Under the pieces are notes generated by a model. That model saw only the letters and a program-made list of their open reading frames with translations. It made no database searches and was not told the origin of the DNA. Below, one piece after another: positions 1 to 6,908 of a DNA stretch of 64,000 bases. The position numbers were made by a program, and so were the translations under genes. Position 1 is the stretch's first letter; every line of letters begins with the position of its first letter. Origin of the DNA: Alteromonas sp. BMJM2 (GTDB lineage Bacteria > Pseudomonadota > Gammaproteobacteria > Enterobacterales > Alteromonadaceae); assembly GCF_027257845.1 (NCBI RefSeq), contig NZ_JAPVOT010000009.1, positions 1 to 64,000 of the forward strand. The letters are read 5' to 3'.

Positions 1-324
1 CAATTTGCCTAACATCAACCATGACAGACGAAGTAAACGAGTTCTAAAAAGGCAACGGTATTGATCTTGAAATAGCGGTCAAAGGGCTATCTTTTTTCAT
101 TGACAGCCCGGAGGCTCATATGTGTTAGATTTTATGTATTTTTTGCTGAAAACCGCATCGCTACATAAAGCACGGGTAATATAAGGAATTATTGGGCTAA
201 TAAAAAGTCTGATTGAAAAACTTTCGATAATCGGTGATTATTTATGCGCTCAATTGAAAAAGAGCGTTAGAAAAGACACTTTTTTCTAAAAAAATATTTT
301 CGCTACGTTGAAGAGAAACACATT
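1..324. other. intergenic region at window edge
   Basis: No complete gene is visible here. Short open frames run in from the left edge and stop at about 47 and 64; either could be the last codons of a plus-strand gene that starts outside the window, but they are too short to identify. An imperfect inverted repeat (GGGCTATC, then GACAGCCC) lies near 87-113 without a following T run, so I do not call it a terminator. The last 80 bases are AT-rich and probably hold the promoter of the next gene. Confidence 0.4.
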
Positions 325-633
325 ATGAGTCTTAAGAAGCAATACCTTAAATCTAAACCAGTGTGCAAAGTGACATTTCGACTGAATGCGGAAGCAGCAG
401 GAGAAGCGAAAAACGCAGAGCTTTGCGGCGACTTTACTGGCTGGGACGAAAAGCCCCTGTCGATGAAAAAGCTAAAAAGCGGTGACTTCACCCTAACAGT
501 TAACCTAGAAAAAGATGCAGAATATCAATTCCGCTACCTTTTAGACGGTAAAACTTGGGAAAATGACTGGGAAGCCGATGCATATAGAACATCACCAGTT
601 AGTTTTGAAGAGAACTCCGTAGTTCGCGTGTAA
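325..633 (+). CDS. small glycogen-binding (E-set/CBM48-like) protein
   Basis: A 102-residue protein that is essentially one early-set/CBM48 immunoglobulin-like fold, the type found at the N-terminus of glycogen branching and debranching enzymes and in the AMPK beta subunit. Visible family signs are CGDFTGWD near residue 35, then LKSGDFTLTVNL and YQFRYLLDGKTWENDW, matching the usual order of the carbohydrate-contacting Trp, the Gly-containing turn and the R-Y-x-x-D-G strand. There is no catalytic domain, signal peptide or membrane segment, so it probably binds glycogen or another alpha-glucan in the cytoplasm as an accessory protein. The start is preceded by GAAGAG. It is a single-gene unit closed by a strong terminator. 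The fold assignment is good; the cellular role is inferred. Confidence 0.75.
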   Translation: MSLKKQYLKSKPVCKVTFRLNAEAAGEAKNAELCGDFTGWDEKPLSMKKLKSGDFTLTVNLEKDAEYQFRYLLDGKTWENDWEADAYRTSPVSFEENSVVRV

Positions 634-676
634 GCCACTTGCAAGCCACACTAAAATAATTACAGATTCCCTACAG

Positions 677-703
677 AAAGGGCTGCAGAAGCAGCCCTTT
701 TTT
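677..703 (+). terminator. rho-independent terminator after the glycogen-binding gene
   Basis: A perfect 10-bp stem AAAGGGCTGC/GCAGCCCTTT closes on an AGAA loop and runs into a T stretch. It separates this gene from the convergent etfA. On the minus strand the T tract is poor, so it acts mainly for the plus-strand gene. Confidence 0.9.
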
Positions 704-774
704 ATTGCGTGTTGTCGCTCGTATTCAAACAGGTATTCAGTCAGCTGTTATACAAACATACTGCTAACACTTGA

Positions 775-1701
775 TTAAATAGCGCTTTCCAATTCTGGAA
801 GTACTTCAAACAAGTCACCCACCAAGCCGTAATCTGCAACTTGGAAAATAGGTGCTTCTTCATCTTTGTTAATTGCGACGATAACTTTAGAGTCTTTCAT
901 ACCAGCAAGATGCTGAATAGCACCAGAAATGCCCACTGCAATATAAAGCTGAGGAGCAACAATCTTTCCTGTTTGACCCACTTGCATGTCGTTGGGCACA
1001 AAACCGGCATCAACGGCTGCACGAGATGCCCCCATAGCTGCGCCTAATTTGTCAGCAATACCTTCAAGGAGCTTGAAGTTCTCGCCGTTTTGCATACCGC
1101 GACCGCCAGAAATAACCACATCGGCAGCAGTAAGCTCAGGACGCTCTGACTCTGTAAGCTCTTCAGATACAAAATCAGACTTCTCGTTTGCTTTTACTAC
1201 GTCGATAGCAGCAACTTCAGCGCTATTGCCTGTTGGAGCAGCATCGAAAGACGCAGCTCGCACAGTAATCACTTTCGTTGCGTCGCTTGATTGTACAGTC
1301 GCTATCGCATTACCCGCGTAGATAGGACGAATAAACGTGTCTTCGCTTTCTACGCCAATGATATCGGAAATTTGAGCTACATCGAGAAGTGCCGCAACGC
1401 GAGGCATGAAGTTCTTGCCTGTGGTTGTTGCTGCTGCAATGACATGAGAATAATCGCCCGCTAGTTCAAGTACTAGGTCTGCAACATTCTCAGCTAGCTG
1501 ATATTTATAAACCGCGTTGTCTGCAAGCAATACCTTGGTAACGCCGTCTACTTGCGCCGCTGCATCAGCAACCGCCTGACAGCCTTCACCAGCAACCAAT
1601 ACATGAATGTCGCCACCCATTTGCTTTGCAGCATGCACTAGTTTATTAGTTTCGGTTTTTAGGCTCGCATTGTCGTGTTCTGCGTATACAAGTACTGTCA
1701 T
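775..1701 (-). CDS. etfA: electron transfer flavoprotein alpha subunit
   Basis: A 308-residue alpha subunit of the soluble FAD/AMP electron carrier that takes electrons from acyl-CoA dehydrogenases and related enzymes and hands them to ETF-ubiquinone oxidoreductase. The N-terminal half is the nucleotide-binding-like ETF domain. The C-terminal third carries the FAD-binding signature, with [25 protein letters not shown] and the final [11 protein letters not shown]. Length is normal for bacterial EtfA. Its ATG overlaps the etfB stop as ATGA (1698-1701), so the two subunits are probably translationally coupled from one mRNA. The partner oxidoreductase is encoded divergently just beyond etfB. Confidence 0.97.
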   Translation of the reverse strand: MTVLVYAEHDNASLKTETNKLVHAAKQMGGDIHVLVAGEGCQAVADAAAQVDGVTKVLLADNAVYKYQLAENVADLVLELAGDYSHVIAAATTTGKNFMPRVAALLDVAQISDIIGVESEDTFIRPIYAGNAIATVQSSDATKVITVRAASFDAAPTGNSAEVAAIDVVKANEKSDFVSEELTESERPELTAADVVISGGRGMQNGENFKLLEGIADKLGAAMGASRAAVDAGFVPNDMQVGQTGKIVAPQLYIAVGISGAIQHLAGMKDSKVIVAINKDEEAPIFQVADYGLVGDLFEVLPELESAI

Positions 1702-2450
1702 GAGATCACCTTCGCTTCATTTTTAAGTTTATCTACTAACTCAGCAACGTCTGCTACCTTAATACCACCCTCGCGCTGTGGCGGTGGCGTTACTTTAAGC
1801 ACTTTCACGTTAGATTCTAGCGCTACACCAAAATCTGCCGCTGCTTTAACATCTAAAGGCTTGCGTTTAGCCTTCATGATATTAGGAAGTGATGCATAAC
1901 GAGGTTCGTTTAAGCGAAGGTCTGTGGTTACTACCGCAGGAAGAGAAAGCGCAATAGTTTGAAGGCCGCCGTCTACTTCACGTGTCACGTGCACTTTTTC
2001 GCCGTCGATGGCTACTTCAGAAGCGAACGTGCCTTGAGGCATTCCCGTTAATGCTGCTAGCATTTGACCCGTCTGATTGTTATCAGAGTCGATGCTTTGC
2101 TTGCCTAGGATAACCAGTTGTGGCGCTTCTGCTTCAACAACTTTAGCTAAAAGCTTAGCAACTTGTAAAGAATCTAGGTTTTGATCGGTATCAATCTGAA
2201 TGCCGCGATCAGCACCTAATGCCAATGCCGTGCGAATTTGCTCTTGGCAGCTTTTATCGCCAATTGAAACAACAACGATTTCAGTGGCAATGCCCTTTTC
2301 TTTTAATCTTACTGCTTCTTCAACAGCAATTTCACAAAACGGGTTGATGGCCATTTTTGCATTAGTAAGGTCGACGCCAGATTCATCGGCTTTCACTCTT
2401 ACCTTAACGTTGTAGTCGATCGCGCGTTTGACCGGTACGAGTATTTTCAT
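1698..2450 (-). CDS. etfB: electron transfer flavoprotein beta subunit
   Basis: A 250-residue beta subunit of the ETF heterodimer; in this family it binds the structural AMP and carries the loop that docks onto acyl-CoA dehydrogenases. Recognisable features are the N-terminal VPVKRAID and [13 protein letters not shown], the [10 protein letters not shown] stretch and the C-terminal [12 protein letters not shown] followed by the Lys-rich KAKRKP. Length matches the family. The start is supported by GAGGT a few bases upstream. It is first in the etfBA pair. The roughly 370-bp region shared with the divergent etf-QO gene holds two LiuR-like palindromes that could control both units. Confidence 0.97.
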   Translation of the reverse strand: MKILVPVKRAIDYNVKVRVKADESGVDLTNAKMAINPFCEIAVEEAVRLKEKGIATEIVVVSIGDKSCQEQIRTALALGADRGIQIDTDQNLDSLQVAKLLAKVVEAEAPQLVILGKQSIDSDNNQTGQMLAALTGMPQGTFASEVAIDGEKVHVTREVDGGLQTIALSLPAVVTTDLRLNEPRYASLPNIMKAKRKPLDVKAAADFGVALESNVKVLKVTPPPQREGGIKVADVAELVDKLKNEAKVIS

Positions 2451-2661
2451 ATTTACCTCAATTATAGAGTTCGTCGGTGTCTACTACGTTTCACTAATAA
2501 TTAACTATTAAAAATTAAAAACGTATTACTTCACCACGCTTTTTGAAACTTTAATAAAGCACTTTACGTTAAAAAAGAAACTGTGGAACGTCCGTTTTTA
2601 CAAGGCTAGCTCGAAAAAGGCATTAACACCACGTTTACCAGCGCATAAAATGCGTTGTTAG

Positions 2662-2677
2662 TTAACGTTAACGTAAA
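2662..2677. promoter_or_regulatory. LiuR-like palindromic operator 1
   Basis: The 16-mer TTAACGTTAACGTAAA is nearly self-complementary and is embedded in a longer GTTAACGTTAACGTAAAC. Its ACGT-N2-ACGT core resembles, from memory, the site of LiuR, the MerR-family regulator of branched-chain amino-acid and fatty-acid catabolism in gammaproteobacteria. It sits between divergent etfB and etf-QO, 212 bp and 145 bp from the two starts, and pairs with an identical-core site 38 bp away. Binding is inferred; the palindromes are directly visible. Confidence 0.6.
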
Positions 2678-2699
2678 CTGCTATGCAATGTACTTACTG

Positions 2700-2715
2700 T
2701 TGACGTAAACGTCAA
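2700..2715. promoter_or_regulatory. LiuR-like palindromic operator 2
   Basis: The 16-mer TTGACGTAAACGTCAA has perfect outer arms (TTGACGT/ACGTCAA). It has the same ACGT core spacing as the first operator and lies 38 bp from it centre to centre. It is about 107 bp upstream of the etf-QO start, just upstream of a TTGACA element at 2756-2761, a plausible position for a repressor or a MerR-type factor. A half-site (TTTACGTTAA, 2563-2572) lies closer to etfB. Confidence 0.6.
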
Positions 2716-2821
2716 CCTGGATTACCTTGCAGGTCGACATTTAATTTACATGTTTTTGACACATTGCATTATTTGTTTCATCTATAGTGCATTATAAAAA
2801 TACGAACATAAGGAGCCTCCC

Positions 2822-4471
2822 GTGGAACGAGAATCGATGGAGTTTGACGTAGTCATCGTCGGTGCCGGCCCAGCTGGACTATCAACTGCTTGTAAGCTAA
2901 TGCAGCTTGCAAATGAAAATGACCAAGAATTAATGGTTTGCGTAGTCGAAAAAGGCTCCGAAGTCGGTGCACATATCCTTTCGGGCGCCGTTTTTGAGCC
3001 TAGAGCTATGAATGAGCTTTTTCCTGATTGGAAAGAGAAAGGCGCACCGCTCAATACGCCCGTTACCGAAGACCACATTTACCTGCTTAACGATGAGAAT
3101 TCGGCTAAGAAGCTGCCAAACGGTATTACCCCAAAAACCATGCATAATGAGGGCAACTATATTGTCTCTATGGGTAATATTTGCCGCTGGCTTGCAGAAC
3201 AAGCTGAACAGTTGGGTGTTGAAGTATTCCCTGGCTTTTCTGCCGCAGAAACAATTTACAATGAAGACGGTAGCGTTGGTGGTGTAATAACTGGCGACAT
3301 GGGCGTTGGCGAAAATGGCGAGCATAAAGATGGCTACATGCCGGGAATGGAGCTTCGCGCAAAATACACGGTATTTGCAGAGGGTTGTAGAGGCCATCTT
3401 GGTAAAGAACTTATTTCTCACTTCAACCTAGATAAAGACAGCTCACCACAACATTATGCCATTGGCTTTAAAGAAATCTGGGATATCGACCCAGCCAAAC
3501 ACCAGCCAGGTTTAGTGGTGCACAGCGCGGGATGGCCATTAGATGAAGCCACTGGCGGCAGCTATCTGTATCACGCAGAAGATAACCAAGTGTTTGTGGG
3601 CTTAATTGTTGACCTTAATTATGAAAACCCTTATTTGAGTCCGTTTGATGAGTTCCAACGTCTAAAACACCACTCGGTATTTAAGCAATATCTTGAAGGC
3701 GGGAAGCGCGTTTCTTACGGTGCTCGCGCCATTGCTAAGGGTGGATTTAACTCACTGCCTAAAATGACGTTCCCTGGCGGTCTACTCGTAGGTTGTAACG
3801 CCGGTACGCTAAACTTTGCGAAAATTAAGGGCAACCATACGGCCATGAAATCTGGCATGCTGGCTGCTGAGAGTATATTTGAAGCAATAAAAGAAAATAA
3901 TGAAGCACCGGTTAAAGAATTAACCAGTTTCACAGACAAATTTAAATCGTCTTGGGTATACGATGAATTATTCCGTTCGCGTAACTTTGGCCCGGCAATT
4001 CATAAATTGGGTAATTTCTGGGGCGGTGCATTTAACACCTTAGAACAAAACTTCTTTAAAGGTAATTTACCCTTTACCATGAAAGATGAGCATAAAGATT
4101 ATGCGCAGCTGAATGAAGCGGATAAATCACAAGAAATCAGTTATCCAAAACCAGACGGCGTCTTGAGCTTTGACAAATTATCGTCTGTATTTTTATCCAA
4201 TACAAACCATGAAGAAGATCAACCCTGTCATTTGCAATTGAAAGTTCCTTCTATTCCAATTCAAATAAACTTGCCCAAATTTGCAGAGCCTGCTCAACGT
4301 TACTGCCCTGCTGGTGTTTACGAAATTATTGAAGATGAAGGTGAAAAGCGTTTTCAGATTAATGCGCAAAACTGCGTACACTGTAAAACCTGCGATATTA
4401 AAGACCCAAGCCAGAACATTAAATGGGTAGTGCCTGAAGGTACTGGCGGTCCTAACTATCCAAATATGTAA
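2822..4471 (+). CDS. electron transfer flavoprotein-ubiquinone oxidoreductase
   Basis: A 549-residue ETF-QO, the membrane-associated FAD and [4Fe-4S] protein that oxidises reduced ETF and reduces ubiquinone. The Rossmann FAD site GAGPAG is at residues 14-19, followed by VEKGSEVGAHILSGAV. The iron-sulfur cluster ligands are Cys 495, 518, 521 and 524 in CPAGVYE and CVHCKTC, as in all members. Length is normal. The start chosen is GTG at 2822 because AAGGAG lies 6 bases upstream; an ATG five codons later is an alternative. It is transcribed away from etfBA under the same palindromic operators and is followed by its own terminator. Confidence 0.95.
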   Translation: MERESMEFDVVIVGAGPAGLSTACKLMQLANENDQELMVCVVEKGSEVGAHILSGAVFEPRAMNELFPDWKEKGAPLNTPVTEDHIYLLNDENSAKKLPNGITPKTMHNEGNYIVSMGNICRWLAEQAEQLGVEVFPGFSAAETIYNEDGSVGGVITGDMGVGENGEHKDGYMPGMELRAKYTVFAEGCRGHLGKELISHFNLDKDSSPQHYAIGFKEIWDIDPAKHQPGLVVHSAGWPLDEATGGSYLYHAEDNQVFVGLIVDLNYENPYLSPFDEFQRLKHHSVFKQYLEGGKRVSYGARAIAKGGFNSLPKMTFPGGLLVGCNAGTLNFAKIKGNHTAMKSGMLAAESIFEAIKENNEAPVKELTSFTDKFKSSWVYDELFRSRNFGPAIHKLGNFWGGAFNTLEQNFFKGNLPFTMKDEHKDYAQLNEADKSQEISYPKPDGVLSFDKLSSVFLSNTNHEEDQPCHLQLKVPSIPIQINLPKFAEPAQRYCPAGVYEIIEDEGEKRFQINAQNCVHCKTCDIKDPSQNIKWVVPEGTGGPNYPNM

Positions 4472-4540
4472 ATGTGGAGTCGATTTGTGTAAAAGTTTGC
4501 TTTTTTAGCGACTGAATTACGCTGTATATCGTATTAAATT

Positions 4541-4569
4541 AAAAAGTGGGCTCTGCCCGCTTTTTTTTT
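4541..4569 (+). terminator. rho-independent terminator after etf-QO
   Basis: The stem AAAAAGTGGGC/GCCCGCTTTTT (one U-G pair) closes on a TCT loop and continues into a nine-T run. Confidence 0.9.
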
Positions 4570-4577
4570 GCCCGTTT

Positions 4578-4596
4578 ATTAATTATTATCATTATG
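4578..4596. promoter_or_regulatory. Fur-box-like sequence before the hns-type gene
   Basis: This 19-mer agrees at 15 of 19 positions with the classical Fur consensus (reverse-complement form ending TTATCATTATC). It lies about 30 bp before the ATG of the H-NS-like gene. The area is very AT-rich, so a chance match is possible. Confidence 0.35.
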
Positions 4597-4626
4597 AATT
4601 TACACCCAACGTACTAAGGTTAATTA

Positions 4627-5025
4627 ATGAGTGATTTTTTAGATATTTTAACCCATGGAAGACGTTTACAAGGTGCAGTAAAGGAATTAAGCATTGAAGA
4701 ACTGGAAGAAGTTCAAGAGAAATTAGCAAATATTGTTGATAAGCGAAAAGAAAAAGCACTAGAGCAAGAAAAAGAAGTACAGGAAAAACGGGAAAAACTG
4801 GCCGCCATTAAACAACAAATGGAAGAAGCAGGTTTAAATGTTGAAGACCTACAGGCTTTAAGTAGCGAGACAAGTAAGAAAACAGGTAAAAAGCGCCCCG
4901 TTAAATACAAGCTTATTGACGAAAAAGGCGTTGAGCATCCTTGGACCGGTATTGGCAGAATGCCACGAGTTTATAAAGACGCCCTTGATAGTGGTAAATC
5001 GTTGGATAGCTTTTCAATTAATTAA
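4627..5025 (+). CDS. hns: H-NS-family nucleoid protein
   Basis: A 132-residue DNA-bridging, xenogeneic-silencing type protein. Residues about 15-75 form the charged coiled-coil oligomerisation region (EELEEVQEKL onwards, rich in E and K). A Lys-rich linker (KKTGKKRPVKYK) leads into the C-terminal DNA-binding domain with HPWTGIGRMPRVY, the local version of the family W-T-G-x-G-R-x-P hook that enters the minor groove of AT-rich DNA. Length is typical. It stands alone between two terminators. A Fur-like AT-rich box precedes it; H-NS genes often autoregulate through such AT-rich DNA, so that box may equally be an H-NS site. Which H-NS paralogue this is cannot be told. Confidence 0.88.
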   Translation: MSDFLDILTHGRRLQGAVKELSIEELEEVQEKLANIVDKRKEKALEQEKEVQEKREKLAAIKQQMEEAGLNVEDLQALSSETSKKTGKKRPVKYKLIDEKGVEHPWTGIGRMPRVYKDALDSGKSLDSFSIN

Positions 5026-5065
5026 GGCACGCCTTAATACATACTGTTATTAATTACATTTATAT

Positions 5066-5092
5066 AGGTCTGCATTGCAGGCCTCTTTTTTT
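5066..5092 (+). terminator. rho-independent terminator after the H-NS-like gene
   Basis: The stem AGGTCTGC/GCAGGCCT contains one G-T pair, closes on ATT and is followed by C and a T-rich run. Confidence 0.8.
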
Positions 5093-5114
5093 CATCAATT
5101 TATTTGGCGACTAC

Positions 5115-5891
5115 GTGGATATAAATTACAAAATATCTCAATGCGATAATTCATCGTCATGGCTTTTTTTAATTCATGGATTATTTGGAAGCGCTGATAA
5201 TTTAGCAATAATTAAACGGCATTTTGAAAAACAATACAATATTGTAAGCATCGACCTTCCCGACCACGGTGAATCGAAATGGACAAATGGATTTGACGTC
5301 ACTAACGCAGCCAGCGCCATTAACGATATTGTCGAAGCACTTTCCCTTTCGAATGTAGCCTTACTAGGTCATTCTTTAGGTGGCAAAGTCGCTATGCAAT
5401 TTGCACTTAACTATCCAGATAAAGTGAGCCATCTTGTTGTGGCTGATATTGCGCCCGTTGCTTACAACCATAGGCATTACAATATATTTAATGGTTTAAA
5501 TGCGGTTCCATTAGATGAGATACAAGGTAGAAAAGACGCTGAATCGGCAATGGCTGAGTTTATTGAAGAACCTGGTGTTCGACAATTCTTACTGAAAAGC
5601 TTGTACAAAACGGACGAAGGTAAATGGTCTTGGCGATTTAATTTAGCAGGACTGATAGAGAGCTACCCTCACATAGTAGATTGGCAACAAACGTCAAAAC
5701 AATTCAATGGGCCTACCTTATTTATAAAAGGGGGCAATTCCGATTACATAACCGCAGAGCATAAAGCCGCTATCGGTACCTATTTCCCGAATGCGAAAGC
5801 GCATATTATCGAAGGTGTCGGGCACTGGCTGCACGCAGAAAAGCCTGCGGCCTTTAATGCAATTGTAGAGAGAATGTTACAAAAAAATTGA
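5115..5891 (+). CDS. ybfF: alpha/beta-hydrolase, YbfF-type esterase
   Basis: A 258-residue cytoplasmic alpha/beta-hydrolase. The oxyanion-hole motif HGLFGS is near residue 20, the nucleophile elbow GHSLGG (Ser) near residue 95, and the catalytic His is in VGHWLH near the C-terminus, completing the triad with an acidic residue around KGGNSDYI. YbfF enzymes hydrolyse short acyl esters and some acyl-CoAs in vitro; the physiological substrate is unclear. The start taken is GTG at 5115, which lacks a strong ribosome-binding site, so it is provisional. Position before fldA and fur matches the enterobacterial ybfF-ybfE-fldA-fur order, which supports orthology. Confidence 0.88.
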   Translation: MDINYKISQCDNSSSWLFLIHGLFGSADNLAIIKRHFEKQYNIVSIDLPDHGESKWTNGFDVTNAASAINDIVEALSLSNVALLGHSLGGKVAMQFALNYPDKVSHLVVADIAPVAYNHRHYNIFNGLNAVPLDEIQGRKDAESAMAEFIEEPGVRQFLLKSLYKTDEGKWSWRFNLAGLIESYPHIVDWQQTSKQFNGPTLFIKGGNSDYITAEHKAAIGTYFPNAKAHIIEGVGHWLHAEKPAAFNAIVERMLQKN

Positions 5892-6043
5892 TTTTTTGTA
5901 TTGTTAAAACAATCTCTTATTAAACTTGCGATGACAGCGAATACTATTACATATTTTTGAATGTTTTGGTCTCTTACACATTCGCATATTGTGATATCAT
6001 TCGCGCAGATTTTGTAGATTACTGATATTGAATTAACGAAACC

Positions 6044-6262
6044 ATGCTTGCAGAAAACTATGAACTGATAGAGTCCATTATGCTATACGGCGGTCTTGCA
6101 ATACTTTTTGCATTGATGGGCTTTGCTGTGCACGATGTATTGCGTAAGAACGATGTTCCTCTTATCGGTAAAGTAGTGACCTATGGCGTGCTTGGCTTAG
6201 GTGCCGTGGGGTTTCTAGCTAAGGGACTCATCGAATGGTTCTGGCTTAATTCAGGCGTTTAA
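6044..6262 (+). CDS. DUF2788 small membrane protein
   Basis: A 72-residue protein of the DUF2788 type with two probable transmembrane helices: residues about 13-30 (MLYGGLAILFALMGF) and 45-62 (VTYGVLGLGAVGFLAKGL). They are separated by a short polar hairpin HDVLRKNDVP. No enzymatic motif is present. It lies 30 bp before fldA, in the slot that ybfE occupies in enterobacteria, and is probably co-transcribed with flavodoxin. Function is unknown. Confidence 0.75.
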   Translation: MLAENYELIESIMLYGGLAILFALMGFAVHDVLRKNDVPLIGKVVTYGVLGLGAVGFLAKGLIEWFWLNSGV

Positions 6263-6292
6263 ACAGATAGAAATGATTAATAGAGGTTAGTT

Positions 6293-6817
6293 ATGGCGAG
6301 CGTTGGCCTATTTTTCGGCAGTGACACGGGTAATACCGAACACGTAGCGAAGATGATTCAAAAAGAATTAGGTAAGCAACTCATTGACGTAAAAGACATT
6401 GCTAAGAGCAGCAAAGAAGATATTGCCGAGTTTGACCTTCTTATCTTTGGAATACCTACGTGGTATTACGGGGAAGCACAATGCGATTGGGACGACTTTT
6501 TTCCAGAGCTTGAGGCCATCGACTTCAATGATAAGCTAGTGGCAATTTTCGGTTGTGGCGATCAAGAAGACTACGCTGAGTATTTTCTAGATGCCATGGG
6601 TATGGTGCGTGATATCGTTGAAGCGAAAGGCGCAATTCTTGTTGGTCAGTGGTCTACCGATGGCTACGACTTTGAAGCGTCTAAAGGCATGGCTGATGAC
6701 AATCACTTTGTCGGTCTTGGTATTGACGAAGACAGACAGCCAGAGCTTACTGACTCTCGAGTGAAAGCTTGGTGTAAGCAGATTCACGACGAGCTATGTC
6801 TCGCTGAACTGGCGTAA
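6293..6817 (+). CDS. fldA: flavodoxin I
   Basis: A 174-residue long-chain flavodoxin, the small FMN electron carrier that can replace ferredoxin under iron limitation and supplies radical-SAM and other reductive enzymes. The FMN phosphate loop SDTGNTE is at residues 10-16. The aromatic residues that sandwich the flavin are in PTWYYGEAQCDW and GCGDQEDYAEYF, and the long-chain insertion near the C-terminus is present. It sits upstream of fur as in E. coli, but here a chemoreceptor gene separates the two. An AGAGGTTAG ribosome-binding site precedes the ATG. Confidence 0.95.
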   Translation: MASVGLFFGSDTGNTEHVAKMIQKELGKQLIDVKDIAKSSKEDIAEFDLLIFGIPTWYYGEAQCDWDDFFPELEAIDFNDKLVAIFGCGDQEDYAEYFLDAMGMVRDIVEAKGAILVGQWSTDGYDFEASKGMADDNHFVGLGIDEDRQPELTDSRVKAWCKQIHDELCLAELA

Positions 6818-6842
6818 GCAACGCCCGTTTATTAAAGATAAT

Positions 6843-6872
6843 AAAAAACCGCTCATGATGAGCGGTTTTTTT
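6843..6872 (+). terminator. bidirectional terminator between fldA and the chemoreceptor
   Basis: AACCGCTCA/TGAGCGGTT around a TGA loop is flanked by A runs on the left and T runs on the right, so it can end both fldA and the convergent chemoreceptor gene. Confidence 0.9.
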
Positions 6873-6908
6873 GTGCCTGGTATTTTATTTCTGGCATTAA
6901 GCTTTCGT

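Noticed and set aside
3-64. Possible 3' end of an upstream gene at the window edge
   Set aside because: Two frames end here and neither can be identified from fewer than 20 codons.
2930-3421. 163-codon minus-strand ORF inside etf-QO
   Set aside because: Shadow of a well-supported gene on the other strand; no recognisable domain.
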